From Microvirga pudoricolor (GTDB taxonomy: Bacteria > Pseudomonadota > Alphaproteobacteria > Rhizobiales > Beijerinckiaceae): DNA of 64,000 nt. The DNA lies in assembly GCF_016892705.1 (NCBI RefSeq), contig NZ_JAFEMB010000001.1:744001-808000 (forward strand), in the 5' to 3' direction. Positions within the stretch are counted from its first letter, which is position 1; each line of letters begins with the position of its first letter. The notes below the pieces were generated by a model that saw only the letters and a list, made by a program, of their open reading frames with translations, did not search any database and was not told the origin of the DNA. Below, piece after piece: positions 1 to 10,257 of the stretch. A program made the translations under genes and the position numbers.

Positions 1-88
1 GCCTGTTTATACTGAGTGGGCGGTTGGCCGTTGAGGAGGCCGCTTCAGGCTTGCCTCAAGCAGAGGGGGCCAAAGGAGGAATAAGACT

Positions 89-976
89 ATGGCTTCAGCG
101 CTTCCCGTGCTTGCCAACGAAGGGGGCCTATCGCGCTATCTCGACGAGATTCGCAAGTTCCCGATGCTGGAACCCAGCGAAGAATACATGCTCGCCAAGC
201 GTTGGCGCGAGCATGGAGACCGCGACGCCGCCCATAGGCTCGTGACGTCCCACCTGCGCCTCGTGGCCAAGATCGCGATGGGCTATCGCGGCTACGGGCT
301 GCCGATCGGCGAGGTGGTGTCCGAGGGCAATGTCGGCCTCATGCAGGCCGTCAAGCGCTTCGAACCCGACAAGGGCTTCCGCCTTGCCACATATGCCATG
401 TGGTGGATCAAGGCCGCGATTCAAGAGTACATCCTGCGCTCCTGGTCCCTCGTGAAGATGGGCACCACCGCGAACCAGAAGAAGCTCTTCTTCAACCTGC
501 GCAAAGCCAAGAGCCGCATCTCGGCCCTGGACGAGGGCGACCTGCGTCCCGATCAGGTCAAGCAGATCGCCACCCAGCTCGGCGTGAACGAGCAGGATGT
601 GATCGAGATGAACCGGCGCCTCGGCGGCGACTCGTCCCTTAACGCCCCCTTGCGCGAGGAAGGCGAAGGCGAATGGCAGGATTGGCTCGTCGACAACAGC
701 GCCAGCCAGGAGCAAGTGCTCGTCGCGGAGGAAGAGGGGCAGAACCGGCTCTCGGCCCTGCGCAGCGCCCTGACAGTCCTCAACCCGCGGGAACGGCGCA
801 TCTTCGAGGCGCGTCGCCTGTCGGACGACCCGATGACGCTCGAGGATCTTTCCACGGAGTTCGGCGTGTCCCGTGAGCGAGTGCGCCAGATCGAGGTGCG
901 GGCCTTCGAAAAGATCCAGGATGCCGTGAAGCAGAACCTGGCCAAGATCGAGGATCCGGCCGAGGCTGCGCTCTAG
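89..976 (+). CDS. rpoH: RNA polymerase heat-shock sigma factor RpoH (sigma-32)
   Basis: This is an alternative sigma factor that directs core RNA polymerase to heat-shock promoters in the cytoplasm. The 295-residue product is the normal RpoH length. It carries region 2 with the core-binding and -10 recognition helices (about 48-118), the RpoH-box segment QKKLFFNLR at 130-138, which is diagnostic against RpoD-type factors, and a region 4 helix-turn-helix at about 251-278 (SRERVRQIE). The start is fixed by a strong AAAGGAGGA site at 73-81. It stands alone and ends in a bidirectional terminator shared with the convergent gene downstream. A candidate RpoH-type promoter lies before ftsH in this same window. 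Confidence 0.97.
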   Translation: MASALPVLANEGGLSRYLDEIRKFPMLEPSEEYMLAKRWREHGDRDAAHRLVTSHLRLVAKIAMGYRGYGLPIGEVVSEGNVGLMQAVKRFEPDKGFRLATYAMWWIKAAIQEYILRSWSLVKMGTTANQKKLFFNLRKAKSRISALDEGDLRPDQVKQIATQLGVNEQDVIEMNRRLGGDSSLNAPLREEGEGEWQDWLVDNSASQEQVLVAEEEGQNRLSALRSALTVLNPRERRIFEARRLSDDPMTLEDLSTEFGVSRERVRQIEVRAFEKIQDAVKQNLAKIEDPAEAAL

Positions 977-998
977 GACCACCACGGTCCCGAAACGA

Positions 999-1026
999 AA
1001 AAGCCGCGGTCGATGCCGCGGCTTTT
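999..1026. terminator. bidirectional intrinsic terminator after rpoH
   Basis: A perfect 11-bp stem (AAAAGCCGCGG with CCGCGGCTTTT) and a 6-nt loop, with A-run and T-run flanks, lie between the convergent rpoH and the minus-strand gene ending at 1049. It can act in both directions. Confidence 0.85.
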
Positions 1027-1048
1027 CTTGAAATGGGTCGGCGCGCTC

Positions 1049-2212
1049 CTACTGCCATTGCCGGAAGGCGTCGTTCATCACCTGCTCACCCGAAGCGCCC
1101 TTCTCGAAGCTCAGGATCGCGCGCTTGCCATCGGAGAGGCGCAGCGGCAGGTCGATCCAGTTGCGGCGGACGAACAGTTCCACATTGCGCTCGACGTCGC
1201 CCGCCAGGTTCGACAGACCGATCAGGAAGAAGTTCTCCCGCACGGGAACCGGCAGCCCGGCCACCGGGGTGCCGCGCGCGTTCTCTTCGTTCTTGAACTG
1301 CAGCAATCCGACATCCCGCACCACGCGACCGGCATCGCCTGTCCGGGTGGTGAAGTTCAGCTCGACCGTATGCGAAGCCGGAAGAGTTGCGTCGAGATTG
1401 CGCCGCAGGAGCAGGTTCAAGTTGATGCCCGCATCCGGGATCTCGATCATGCCGCGCACCGCCGTCTCCAAGGGCTGGCCCTGGCCGGCATTGATGGTCT
1501 CGAGGCGCCAGACCACACGGCCCGTGATGGCTTTCGGGACTTGGGGATTGTTCGGGTCCTCCTCGTAGAAGACCGCGCGTTGCGCGACCCCTACATCGGC
1601 CCGGGCCGGAGCGGCCGGCGCGGGAGACTGCGCGCCGCCGACCCGCCCGTCGAACTTGCCGTTCTCCGGCGCCGGAACGGCCTGCGGCGCCTGGGCGACC
1701 GGCGCCTGCGCGGCCATGTTCTCGGGCGTGTCGCGCAAGAACCAGGCAAAAACCGCAATGGCCGCGATCACAAGGGCCAGGACCGCACCGAGCATCATGG
1801 TGCGGCCGCGTCCGGCCGAGCCGCGAACCGGTGCACGGGTATCGACGCGCGGCCGGGCATCGGACGGCGCATCGGCGACGGGAGCGTTTTCGATCGGCTC
1901 CACCGGTGCCGTTGTCGGCTCGGTGACGCGAGCGGGCGGAAGCACCGCTTCCTTCAGGGCGGGCAACTCCGCGAAATCGGGCAGCGGAAACGGCTCAGGT
2001 GCCGTTGCGTAGCCCTCCTCGACGCGGCGGATGGCATCGTCGAGGGACCGGCTCTCACGCTCGATGTCGGCCTCGGACAGGGGCGGATCGAGGGAGCGCA
2101 ATTGTCCAAGCAAAGCCGTACGGGCGCGCTCGTAAACGGCGCGCCGCATATCGGGCGAGCGGTCGGACAAACCTTCGACCGCGCGGGCAATCAGGGGGTG
2201 ATAATCAGCCAT
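1049..2212 (-). CDS. hypothetical protein with one internal membrane anchor
   Basis: The 387-residue protein has no family I can name. Residues 1-70 are charged and helical, 71-135 are rich in Pro, Ala and acidic residues, a single transmembrane helix spans about 139-159 (MLGAVLALVIAAIAVFAWFL), and the C-terminal 220 residues form a soluble domain with a beta-like pattern. This predicts a cytoplasmic N-terminus and a periplasmic C-terminal domain. The ATG at 2212 is 33 nt after the purA stop on the same strand, so the two are probably co-transcribed. A role in envelope or stress biology is only a guess from topology. Confidence 0.85.
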   Translation of the reverse strand: MADYHPLIARAVEGLSDRSPDMRRAVYERARTALLGQLRSLDPPLSEADIERESRSLDDAIRRVEEGYATAPEPFPLPDFAELPALKEAVLPPARVTEPTTAPVEPIENAPVADAPSDARPRVDTRAPVRGSAGRGRTMMLGAVLALVIAAIAVFAWFLRDTPENMAAQAPVAQAPQAVPAPENGKFDGRVGGAQSPAPAAPARADVGVAQRAVFYEEDPNNPQVPKAITGRVVWRLETINAGQGQPLETAVRGMIEIPDAGINLNLLLRRNLDATLPASHTVELNFTTRTGDAGRVVRDVGLLQFKNEENARGTPVAGLPVPVRENFFLIGLSNLAGDVERNVELFVRRNWIDLPLRLSDGKRAILSFEKGASGEQVMNDAFRQWQ

Positions 2213-2245
2213 TTGTCTTTGGGATGACCCGCTGGCGCTTCCGCG

Positions 2246-3538
<1,293 letters not shown>

Positions 3539-3555
3539 CGCTCGATCCTCACAAT

Positions 3556-3597
3556 AAAAAACCCCGGCGCAAGGCCAGGGTTGGGGTAAAACCTTGC
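3556..3597 (-). promoter_or_regulatory. candidate attenuator in the purA leader
   Basis: Read on the minus strand, a stem of nine positions with one mismatch (arms at 3574-3582 and 3560-3568) is followed by six U residues (3561-3556), ending 17 nt before the purA ATG. An upstream GCAAGG (minus strand of 3592-3597) can pair with CCTTGC (3569-3574), which overlaps the stem and loop, so the two foldings exclude each other. No gene on this strand lies just upstream that would need a terminator here. Attenuation is inferred; no ligand or leader peptide is evident. Confidence 0.5.
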
Positions 3598-3977
3598 AGC
3601 GCCTCATGATGGATTGAGACCCGAAGGTCAAGGCGAAAGCGGGTTTCGGTTCGCAAAACCGGGAGATCCTGCAGCAACGGGTTTGCCCGAAGCCGGCCAT
3701 GGGAGCAGATCATCGCCCCGCATCCCATTGACCGACCGCCCTGTTTGCATGTTACGTCGGAACCGGAGCTGGGCGGACCCGGCTCCGGGGTCTAGTAAGC
3801 CTCTCCGCAAGCGGTCGGCATCGACCGCAACGATGCCTCTCCCGCCTTATGGCCGGGGAGGTGTTGGCGCATGTCCAGGGCGCAAGCCTAAAGGCCAATG
3901 CGGCCGTCTTGCGGCGGTCTTACTACTCCCCGACCACCAGCCTGGCTGGTGGTCGCTTGCCTTTGGGAGCTAGATCT
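3598..3977. other. gene-free stretch between purA leader and small membrane protein
   Basis: No convincing gene is seen in these 380 bases. Short frames here lack ribosome sites and have no recognisable protein signature. The promoters of purA (minus) and of the small gene at 3978 (plus) should lie in this interval, but I could not assign clear -35/-10 boxes. Confidence 0.5.
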
Positions 3978-4256
3978 ATGGAGCCGTCCTACAGCGTCTG
4001 GGCCGATGCCCTTGCCAAGTTCCAGAATGCGTCCGATCCGATCCAGGCGCTCTGCATCCTCGCCCTGGCGGCCACCATCTTCGGCATGGTCTGGTGCGTA
4101 ACCCGCCTGATCCGGGACATCACCGTCGCGATCTTGCACCGTTCCGCGCGGTGCCACGGCCCGGCCCCGTACGACGCGACCCGCGACCCGGAGGGGCGCT
4201 GGCGGCTTCATGGGCGGGCGATGCCTCCTGTCATTTCCGGCCGGGCGCGCCGCTGA
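3978..4256 (+). CDS. small single-pass membrane protein, hypothetical
   Basis: A 92-residue product with one hydrophobic segment at about residues 22-46 (PIQALCILALAATIFGMVW) and a basic Arg-rich tail. The ATG at 3978 is preceded by TTTGGGAGC. Longer in-frame starts upstream lack ribosome sites and would add an unstructured leader. No family is recognised. It stands alone between two gene-free stretches, so it could be a small inner-membrane protein of unknown role. Confidence 0.55.
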   Translation: MEPSYSVWADALAKFQNASDPIQALCILALAATIFGMVWCVTRLIRDITVAILHRSARCHGPAPYDATRDPEGRWRLHGRAMPPVISGRARR

Positions 4257-4954
4257 TCGTCATCCTCCAACCTCCGGTGACGTTCGCGCTCCCTGTTGTC
4301 GTTCCCGGCCGGAACGGAGAGGAAACCGGGGCGACGCAGCCGGTCGTGGATCCCCGTCCCGGCCTGCGGCCGCTGGGAATGACAGGGGAGCGCCTTGCCT
4401 TTCGCAGCCGGATGGGCTTCACGGATCATGACGCGCGCAAGGGGGTGCCCTTGCGAGACGGCATGCTGGTCGACCGGATCTGCAAACGGCTCGGGATCGG
4501 GCGGGAGTGAGGGCCTATCCGACCTGTGGCGGGTCGAGGCTGGCCGCTCCCTCAATCCGGCGCTGACCTGCCCCTCCTCCAACGAAAGCAGCGGTTTGCT
4601 GTCCCCGCTCGTGCCAGTTCCACACTGAAGGTAACCTTCGGCCGATGTGTGACCCTTCCGGACGGAAGCCCCTAAACAGAATCACGCGTCTCCCGTCGTC
4701 CGGTCTGCCGCAACGTCAGCACCCATGACGCAACGAAAATCTCTCCCAGCGTCACGAACATTGGTCCTTGCATGAACGGTCCTCCGTGCAACCAGCGCCA
4801 TCTACGACTTCCGCAATTTCGATCGTTTAAGCCTAAACCCTCCCCGTCTGGAGAGTTGGAACACGGATCTGAACACGCATTCATCGCAAGCGTGGCTTTA
4901 AGCATGCTGCATCTACGGCGCTGACGAGCCCTCAGGTTGAACGAGGACGAGACT
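4257..4954. other. gene-free stretch with a degenerate palindromic repeat
   Basis: I see no supportable gene in about 700 bases. Overlapping short frames at 4094-4582 look like shadows. Positions 4298-4383 carry a degenerate inverted repeat of the GTCATTCCC...GGGAATGAC type, related to the clearer copy at 34577-34696. A small dyad (GAAGGT-A-ACCTTC) is at 4627-4639. The last 100 bases become AT-richer, like the 5-prime half of the RTX gene that follows. Confidence 0.5.
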
Positions 4955-6487
4955 ATGACGCTGGAAGCTGAGTTGGGCTGGTTAGAGAATACATATGGTG
5001 GTCAAACGCCGGTCACATATGGTGGATCACAACAGGGCAATCAGGTCGGTAGCGGCGTTACGTATGGCAATACTTCAGGCTCCACATCTGGAAATAGTGC
5101 AAGTGGAGGCGAGGCAGGGGGTCATTTCGTAGGGGTCGACGAATCAGATTCCTCATCAACCTACACGGTCTTCGACAACGAAGATGGTACTCTAACGTGT
5201 ATTTTTGAAACGCCTTTCGGTACCATCGTCGAAACTAAATTAAAATCAGATCATTGGTTTGATATTAAATTCGGCCCAAAGACAGAGAATGAAGCGGAGA
5301 AAAACCGCTGGGATGCAGTATATGGCACCGGCGGCTTTGCCGTTCAGCTTATCAAGGACTTGGAATACAGTCTGTTTCCAGATCGCTTCCCTAATGAACG
5401 AGACGGCGGCGTTTACATTGATCAAAACGGTATTCGAAAGCTTGCAGATCCAAACTGGCCTGGCTGGAAATCTAATGGCGGCGATGTCCCCGATTACGAT
5501 GTTGAAGCGAACTCGACCCTTACCACTCAGCTCAGCTTGACCCAAGCTGGCCGCGAAATTCGCATCAACATGGTTCTGCTTGGCCATGATGCACAATTAG
5601 CACTTGGCTCAAGCGAAACGGACTATCTGTTTGGCGGCGGAGGCAACGACACATTGAATGGCGGACAGGGGCATGATCGTCTTTACGGCGGCTCCGACAA
5701 CGATCTCCTCAAGGGCGACAGCGCCAACGATGTCCTCTACGGCGATGCTGGCAACGATGAGCTGTGGGGCGGAACAGGAAACGACCGGCTCGACGGCGGC
5801 AGCGGAGACGACTGGATTGCTGGCGAAGAGGGCAACGACGTGATCGAAGGCGGCGCCGGCAACGACGGCGTTTGCGCGGGCATCGGCAATGACAGCGTCA
5901 ACGGCGGCGCCGACAACGATACCATCTTCGGCGAGGACGGGGACGATTTCCTCAACGGCGAGAGCGGCAACGACGTCATCTCTGGCGGCAACGGCAGCGA
6001 TGTGGTTTGGGCGGGTCTGAACGACGACAGCGTCAAGGGCGATGCCGGCAACGACTCGCTCTGGGGCGAGGAAGGCAACGACACGATCATCGGCGGCACG
6101 GGCAACGATTACCTGCGCGGCGGCGACGGCAACGATTACCTCGACATGGATGCGGGCGCGGCGGCCGGAGCCGACACCCTCGACGGGGGCTACGGCGACG
6201 ACATCCTCATCGGCGACGGGGTCGGTTCGGTGCTGATCGGCGGCTGGGGCCGGGACACCTACCACATCCGGCCCTGGGCCAAGACCACCATCGCGGACTT
6301 TGCCGCCGGGCCTGACGATTACGAGAAGATCATCGTCTACAAGAGCGTGTTCGCCGATTACGCGGCTCTCATGAGCACGGCCTATCAGTCCGGCGGCGGC
6401 ACGGTCATCGCCAAGGGCGAGTTCAGCCTCACCCTGAGCGGCGTCAACAAGAGCACCCTGCATCTCAACGACTTCGTCTTCATCTGA
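4955..6487 (+). CDS. RTX (hemolysin-type) calcium-binding repeat protein
   Basis: A predicted secreted protein of about 510 residues. The first 220 residues are Gly/Ser/Thr-rich and then form a non-repeat domain; from about residue 222 there are roughly sixteen RTX nonapeptides of the GGxGxDxLx type (such as GGTGNDRLDGGSGDD), which fold into a calcium-binding parallel beta-roll. The last 80 residues (DTYHIRPW, DFAAGPDDYEKI, ending LHLNDFVFI) resemble the uncleaved type I secretion signal region. The ATG at 4955 follows GAGG at 4943; a TTG at 4937 is also possible. No type I secretion genes are nearby. The 5-prime half is visibly AT-richer than the repeat half. No enzyme domain was recognised. 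Confidence 0.88.
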   Translation: MTLEAELGWLENTYGGQTPVTYGGSQQGNQVGSGVTYGNTSGSTSGNSASGGEAGGHFVGVDESDSSSTYTVFDNEDGTLTCIFETPFGTIVETKLKSDHWFDIKFGPKTENEAEKNRWDAVYGTGGFAVQLIKDLEYSLFPDRFPNERDGGVYIDQNGIRKLADPNWPGWKSNGGDVPDYDVEANSTLTTQLSLTQAGREIRINMVLLGHDAQLALGSSETDYLFGGGGNDTLNGGQGHDRLYGGSDNDLLKGDSANDVLYGDAGNDELWGGTGNDRLDGGSGDDWIAGEEGNDVIEGGAGNDGVCAGIGNDSVNGGADNDTIFGEDGDDFLNGESGNDVISGGNGSDVVWAGLNDDSVKGDAGNDSLWGEEGNDTIIGGTGNDYLRGGDGNDYLDMDAGAAAGADTLDGGYGDDILIGDGVGSVLIGGWGRDTYHIRPWAKTTIADFAAGPDDYEKIIVYKSVFADYAALMSTAYQSGGGTVIAKGEFSLTLSGVNKSTLHLNDFVFI

Positions 6488-6503
6488 GACGGCACGTCAT
6501 CCA

Positions 6504-6540
6504 ACGAAAAGGCCGGGCATCGCGCCCGGCCTTTTTTCGT
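6504..6540. terminator. bidirectional terminator between RTX gene and glutamine amidotransferase
   Basis: The stem GGCCGGGC (6511-6518) pairs with GCCCGGCC (6524-6531) around a 5-nt loop, extended by ACGAAAA on one side and TTTTCGT on the other. It lies between convergent genes and fits both. Confidence 0.9.
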
Positions 6541-6571
6541 AAAGAGTATGGGAGGCGGCCCGGGCCTATTG

Positions 6572-7435
6572 TCAGGCACGGCCCCGCGCGCTTTTCTCCG
6601 GCTTCACGCGGGCCTCGATGAAATTGCGGATCTCCCGCGTGCGGCGGGCCGGGTCGAGGATCTCGGCATCGAGGCCGTAGCGCCAGGCGAGGTCGAAGCG
6701 GGCCGGATCGTCGTGGAGGGCCTGGAGGTCCGCGATGAAGGCGGCCGCGTCCTCCGGCGAGCGGCAGAAGCCCTCCTCCAGGAGGGTGGGGCCGCGCCGG
6801 CCCAGGATCGCCGCCATCTCGCCGAGGCTGAACTCGGGGTGATATTGGACGCCCCAGAACACGCCTCCGTCCTGCCGGATCTCGGCGGCTTGCACGCCCG
6901 CCATGGCGTTGGTGGCCAGAACGGTGCAATCCCCCGGCAGGGCCGTCACGAGATCCAGGTGGATGGCGGGCGCGTCGAAGGCAGCGGGACGCCCTGCCAG
7001 CATCGCATGCCCCCACCCGGCCTCCGTGGGGGTGAGGCGGCGGGCGAACACCATCTCGCGCCCGAGCGGGTTGCGCTGCACGTCGCCCCCGGCCGCGACC
7101 GCGCCGACCTGCAGGCCCCAGCAGGAGCCGAAGACCGGTGTCCGGGACGCATACGCGGCCCGCATGAGGTCTATCTGCCTCAGGATTTCCGGCGTCCTGT
7201 CGTAGATGTTCAGGTAGGAGCCTGTCAGGACGATGCCGTCGTAGGATTGAAGGCCCGAGGGGTCCGGCAGGTTCGCGCCCTCGTCGGCCGGAAGGGCGAT
7301 GTCGCACAGGCTCGCCGGTTCGATCTCCTGCAGGACGGCCGCATAGGATTCCCCCTGTGTAAGTCCATAGCTCGCCTTGTGGGCCTGCCTTGCATGGCGC
7401 GTATTGCCCTCGACCACCAGAAACCGTAAGCCCAT
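6572..7435 (-). CDS. class I glutamine amidotransferase-like protein (GATase1)
   Basis: This 287-residue protein has the GATase1 fold, releasing ammonia from glutamine or a related amide. The nucleophile elbow is FGSCWGLQ with Cys105, and the other catalytic residues are in QYHPEFS (His199, Glu201). The length and the N-terminus MGLRFLVVEGN fit the stand-alone GMP-synthase-like subfamily seen with detoxification or gamma-glutamyl metabolism; the true substrate is unknown. It is divergently arranged with an EamA exporter at 7535, which may share its promoter region. No synthetase partner is next to it. Confidence 0.88.
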   Translation of the reverse strand: MGLRFLVVEGNTRHARQAHKASYGLTQGESYAAVLQEIEPASLCDIALPADEGANLPDPSGLQSYDGIVLTGSYLNIYDRTPEILRQIDLMRAAYASRTPVFGSCWGLQVGAVAAGGDVQRNPLGREMVFARRLTPTEAGWGHAMLAGRPAAFDAPAIHLDLVTALPGDCTVLATNAMAGVQAAEIRQDGGVFWGVQYHPEFSLGEMAAILGRRGPTLLEEGFCRSPEDAAAFIADLQALHDDPARFDLAWRYGLDAEILDPARRTREIRNFIEARVKPEKSARGRA

Positions 7436-7534
7436 GACCGTCCTCTGCCTCCTTCGGGCGCCGGTTTACCCGAACCGCGCATGGCGGCAAGCGCTTTGAG
7501 GGTCAAAGCCCATGCGATCCGCGGTTTCCTGACG

Positions 7535-8434
7535 ATGTTCCGCTCTCTCTGGAAAGCCGCCTACGGGCAGGCCTACCTGCTCCTCACCCTCACGGCCCTC
7601 ATGTGGGGCGGCAACGCCATCGCGGGGCGGCTCGCGGTCGGGCAGGTCTCGCCCATGATGCTCACCTGCCTGCGTTGGGTGATCGTGGTGTCGGTGCTGC
7701 TGCCCCTGGTGGGACGGCGCGTGTGGGCGGAATGGCCGACGGTCCGGGCTCGCTGGCTCTTCGTGGTCCTCATGGGCGCCTTCGGGTTCACGGCCTTCAA
7801 CGCCCTGTTCTACGCCGCCGCCCATCATACCAGCGCCGTGAACCTCACCATCTTCCAGGGCGCGATCCCGGTGCTCGTGCTCCTGGGCACCGTGCTGTTC
7901 TTCAAGGCCCGCGTTCTGCCCCTGCAGGTGCTGGGCATGGCCGTGACCATCGTGGGCGTCGTCCTGGTCTCCGTGAAGGCCGATTGGGAGATCCTGCGCA
8001 CCCTCGCGCTCAATATCGGCGACGTGTGGATGCTGGTCGCCTGCCTGTTCTATGCCGGCTATACGCTCGGCCTGCGGCGGCGCCCCGCCCTGCCCGGCCT
8101 GGTGTTCTTCACGGCCCTGGCCGTGGTGGCCTTCCTGACCTCGCTGCCGCTGGTGGCGCTCGAATTCGCCCAAGGGACCGTGCAATGGCCGACCCCCAGG
8201 GGCTGGCTCATCATGCTCTACGTGGCGCTCCTGCCCTCGCTCCTGGCCCAGATCTTCTTCATCCGCGGCGTGGAGCTCATCGGCCCGGCCCGCGCGGGCC
8301 TGTTCGTCAATCTCGTGCCGGTCTTCGGTGCCCTCCTGGCGGTTCTGCTCCTGGGCGAGCCCTTCGCGCTCTACCACGCGCTGGGGCTCTTCCTGGTGCT
8401 CGGCGGCATCTGGCTGTCGGAGCGGCGGGCGTGA
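7535..8434 (+). CDS. EamA/DMT-family inner-membrane transporter
   Basis: A 299-residue protein with about ten transmembrane helices in two homologous EamA halves, starting AYLLLTLTALMWGGNAIAGR and ending LGLFLVLGGIWLSERRA. Members export small metabolites such as amino acids; the substrate cannot be told from sequence. The frame opens at 7481, but the ATG at 7535 (MFRSLWKAAYG) gives the usual family length; neither start has a clear ribosome site. It diverges from the glutamine amidotransferase gene. Confidence 0.9.
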   Translation: MFRSLWKAAYGQAYLLLTLTALMWGGNAIAGRLAVGQVSPMMLTCLRWVIVVSVLLPLVGRRVWAEWPTVRARWLFVVLMGAFGFTAFNALFYAAAHHTSAVNLTIFQGAIPVLVLLGTVLFFKARVLPLQVLGMAVTIVGVVLVSVKADWEILRTLALNIGDVWMLVACLFYAGYTLGLRRRPALPGLVFFTALAVVAFLTSLPLVALEFAQGTVQWPTPRGWLIMLYVALLPSLLAQIFFIRGVELIGPARAGLFVNLVPVFGALLAVLLLGEPFALYHALGLFLVLGGIWLSERRA

Positions 8435-8441
8435 CATGAAA

Positions 8442-8463
8442 AGGGCGCCCGCGAGGACGCCCT
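8442..8463. terminator. weak terminator between EamA gene and serA
   Basis: AGGGCG and CGCCCT form a short stem with one internal mismatch and no clear T-run. It lies between two convergent genes. Confidence 0.45.
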
Positions 8464-8490
8464 GTTCCGCCGCTTTTGTCCTGGAGACTG

Positions 8491-10083
8491 TCAGAACCGC
8501 ACCGACCGGGCGCGCTTGACCTGGGGAATCTCCTCGATCTTGCGCAGGAGCTCGTCGGAGACGGGTTCATCCACCGACACAAAGCAGATCGCATCCCCGC
8601 CGGGGGTATCGCGGCCGAGCGCGAAGGTGGCGACGTTGACGCCGGATTCGCCCAGGAGCGTGCCGAAACGGCCGATGAAGCCGGGCTTGTCGTCGTTGCG
8701 GATGTAGATCATCTGCGGCGCGAACTCGGCGTCCACGGCGATGTCGCGGATCTCCGTCACGCGGGGCTTGCCGTCCTGGAACACGGTGCCGCCGGCGTGG
8801 CGCGCGGTGTCCTCCGCGTCCACCACGATGCGGATGAAGCTCTCGTAGTCCCGCGCGGCGTTCTCGCGCTTGACCTCCTCCACCGTGATGCCGCGCTCGC
8901 GCGCCACGACGGGTGCCGACACCATGTTGATGTCCTGCAGGAACGGCCGCAGCACGCCGGTCACGGCCGCCGAGGTGAGCGCGCGGGTGTTCATGTCAGC
9001 CACGTCGCCCTCGTACTCAATGCGGATGCCCTTGATCGGGGCTTCCGTGAGCTGGCCCAGGAACGAGCCGAGCTTCTCGGCCAGCGCCACGAAGGGCTTC
9101 AGGCGCGGGGCTTCCTCGGCCGTGATGGACGGGAAGTTCACGGCGTTCTGGATCGCGCCCTGGAGCAGGTAGTCGGACATCTGCTCGGCCACCTGCAGGG
9201 CCACGTTCTCCTGCGCCTCCGACGTCGAGGCGCCCAGGTGCGGCGTGCACACCACGTTGGGATGGCCGAAGAGCGGGTTCTCGGTCGCGGGCTCCTGGGT
9301 GAAGACGTCGAAAGCCGCCCCCGCAACATGGCCGGAATCGAGCGCCGACCGCAGGGCCGCCTCGTCCACGAGGCCGCCGCGAGCGCAGTTGATGATCCGC
9401 ACGCCCTTCTTAGTCTTGGCGATATTCTCGGCCGACAGGATGTTCTTGGTCTTCTCCGTCATTGGCACGTGAAGCGTGATCACGTCGGCTCGGCGCAGCA
9501 GGTCGTCGAGCTCGACCTTCTCGACGCCGAGTTCGATCGCGCGCTCCGGCGACAGGAAGGGGTCGTAGGCGATGACGCGCATGCGCAACCCGATGCCGCG
9601 CTCGGCCACGATGGACCCGATATTGCCGCACCCGATGACGCCGAGCGTCTTGCCCGTGAGCTCCACGCCCATGAACCGGTTCTTCTCCCACTTGCCGGCT
9701 TGGGTCGACGCGTCGGCCTGGGGGATCTGGCGGGCGAGCGCGAACATCATGGCGATGGCGTGCTCGGCGGTGGTAATGGAGTTCCCGAAGGGCGTGTTCA
9801 TCACGATGATGCCCTTCGCGGTGGCGGCGGGAATCTCGACATTGTCGACGCCGATGCCGGCGCGGCCGATCACCTTCAGGTTCTTGGCCTGATCGAGCAT
9901 CTTGGCCGTCACCTTGGTGGCGGACCGAATCGCGAGGCCGTCATAATTGCCGATGATGGCAGCGAGCTTGTCCTTGTCCTTGCCGAGATCGGGCTGGAAA
10001 TCGACCTCGACGCCGCGATCCTTGAAGATCTGAACGGCGGCGGGCGACAGGGCGTCGGAAATGAGAACGCGGGGAGCGGGCAT
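8491..10083 (-). CDS. serA: D-3-phosphoglycerate dehydrogenase
   Basis: SerA oxidises 3-phosphoglycerate to 3-phosphohydroxypyruvate with NAD+, the first step of serine synthesis. The 530-residue length marks the long form: a substrate-binding part, an NAD Rossmann domain with GVIGCGNIGS (148-157), an intervening domain (about 320-450) and a C-terminal ACT domain (about 455-530) that usually gives serine feedback control. The catalytic segments RAGIGVDN and CTPHLGAS are visible. It lies 174 nt downstream of serC on the same strand, separated only by a palindromic repeat, so the two probably form a serC-serA operon. Confidence 0.97.
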   Translation of the reverse strand: MPAPRVLISDALSPAAVQIFKDRGVEVDFQPDLGKDKDKLAAIIGNYDGLAIRSATKVTAKMLDQAKNLKVIGRAGIGVDNVEIPAATAKGIIVMNTPFGNSITTAEHAIAMMFALARQIPQADASTQAGKWEKNRFMGVELTGKTLGVIGCGNIGSIVAERGIGLRMRVIAYDPFLSPERAIELGVEKVELDDLLRRADVITLHVPMTEKTKNILSAENIAKTKKGVRIINCARGGLVDEAALRSALDSGHVAGAAFDVFTQEPATENPLFGHPNVVCTPHLGASTSEAQENVALQVAEQMSDYLLQGAIQNAVNFPSITAEEAPRLKPFVALAEKLGSFLGQLTEAPIKGIRIEYEGDVADMNTRALTSAAVTGVLRPFLQDINMVSAPVVARERGITVEEVKRENAARDYESFIRIVVDAEDTARHAGGTVFQDGKPRVTEIRDIAVDAEFAPQMIYIRNDDKPGFIGRFGTLLGESGVNVATFALGRDTPGGDAICFVSVDEPVSDELLRKIEEIPQVKRARSVRF

Positions 10084-10098
10084 GGGTCACCTCTTTGT

Positions 10099-10250
10099 CC
10101 CTCTCCCCTCCGCGGGAGAGGGTGGCCTGCGAAGCAGGTCGGGAGAGGGGATATGTGAAATGGATGGTTGCGAGAGGGGCGCTTTACCGAGTACCGCCCC
10201 CTCTCCCGGTCGGCTTTGCCGACCACCCTCTCCCGCTTCGGGGAGAGGGT
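10099..10250. repeat. palindromic intergenic repeat between serC and serA
   Basis: About 150 bases built of nested inverted repeats (CCCTCTCCCC..GGGAGAGGG, GGTCGGCTTTGCCGACC). The same element type, with the same order of modules, recurs at 35227-35356. It is a mosaic REP/RIME-like element; in this position it could fold in the serC-serA mRNA. Confidence 0.8.
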
Positions 10251-10257
10251 TGAGTGC

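Noticed and set aside
4094..4582. Overlapping frames on both strands in the upstream RTX region
   Set aside because: They cover a degenerate palindromic repeat and show no domain or ribosome site.
5620..6160. Tandem repeats in the RTX gene as a CRISPR or satellite array
   Set aside because: The period is the 27-base nonapeptide code inside one reading frame, without spacers; it is protein repeat structure.
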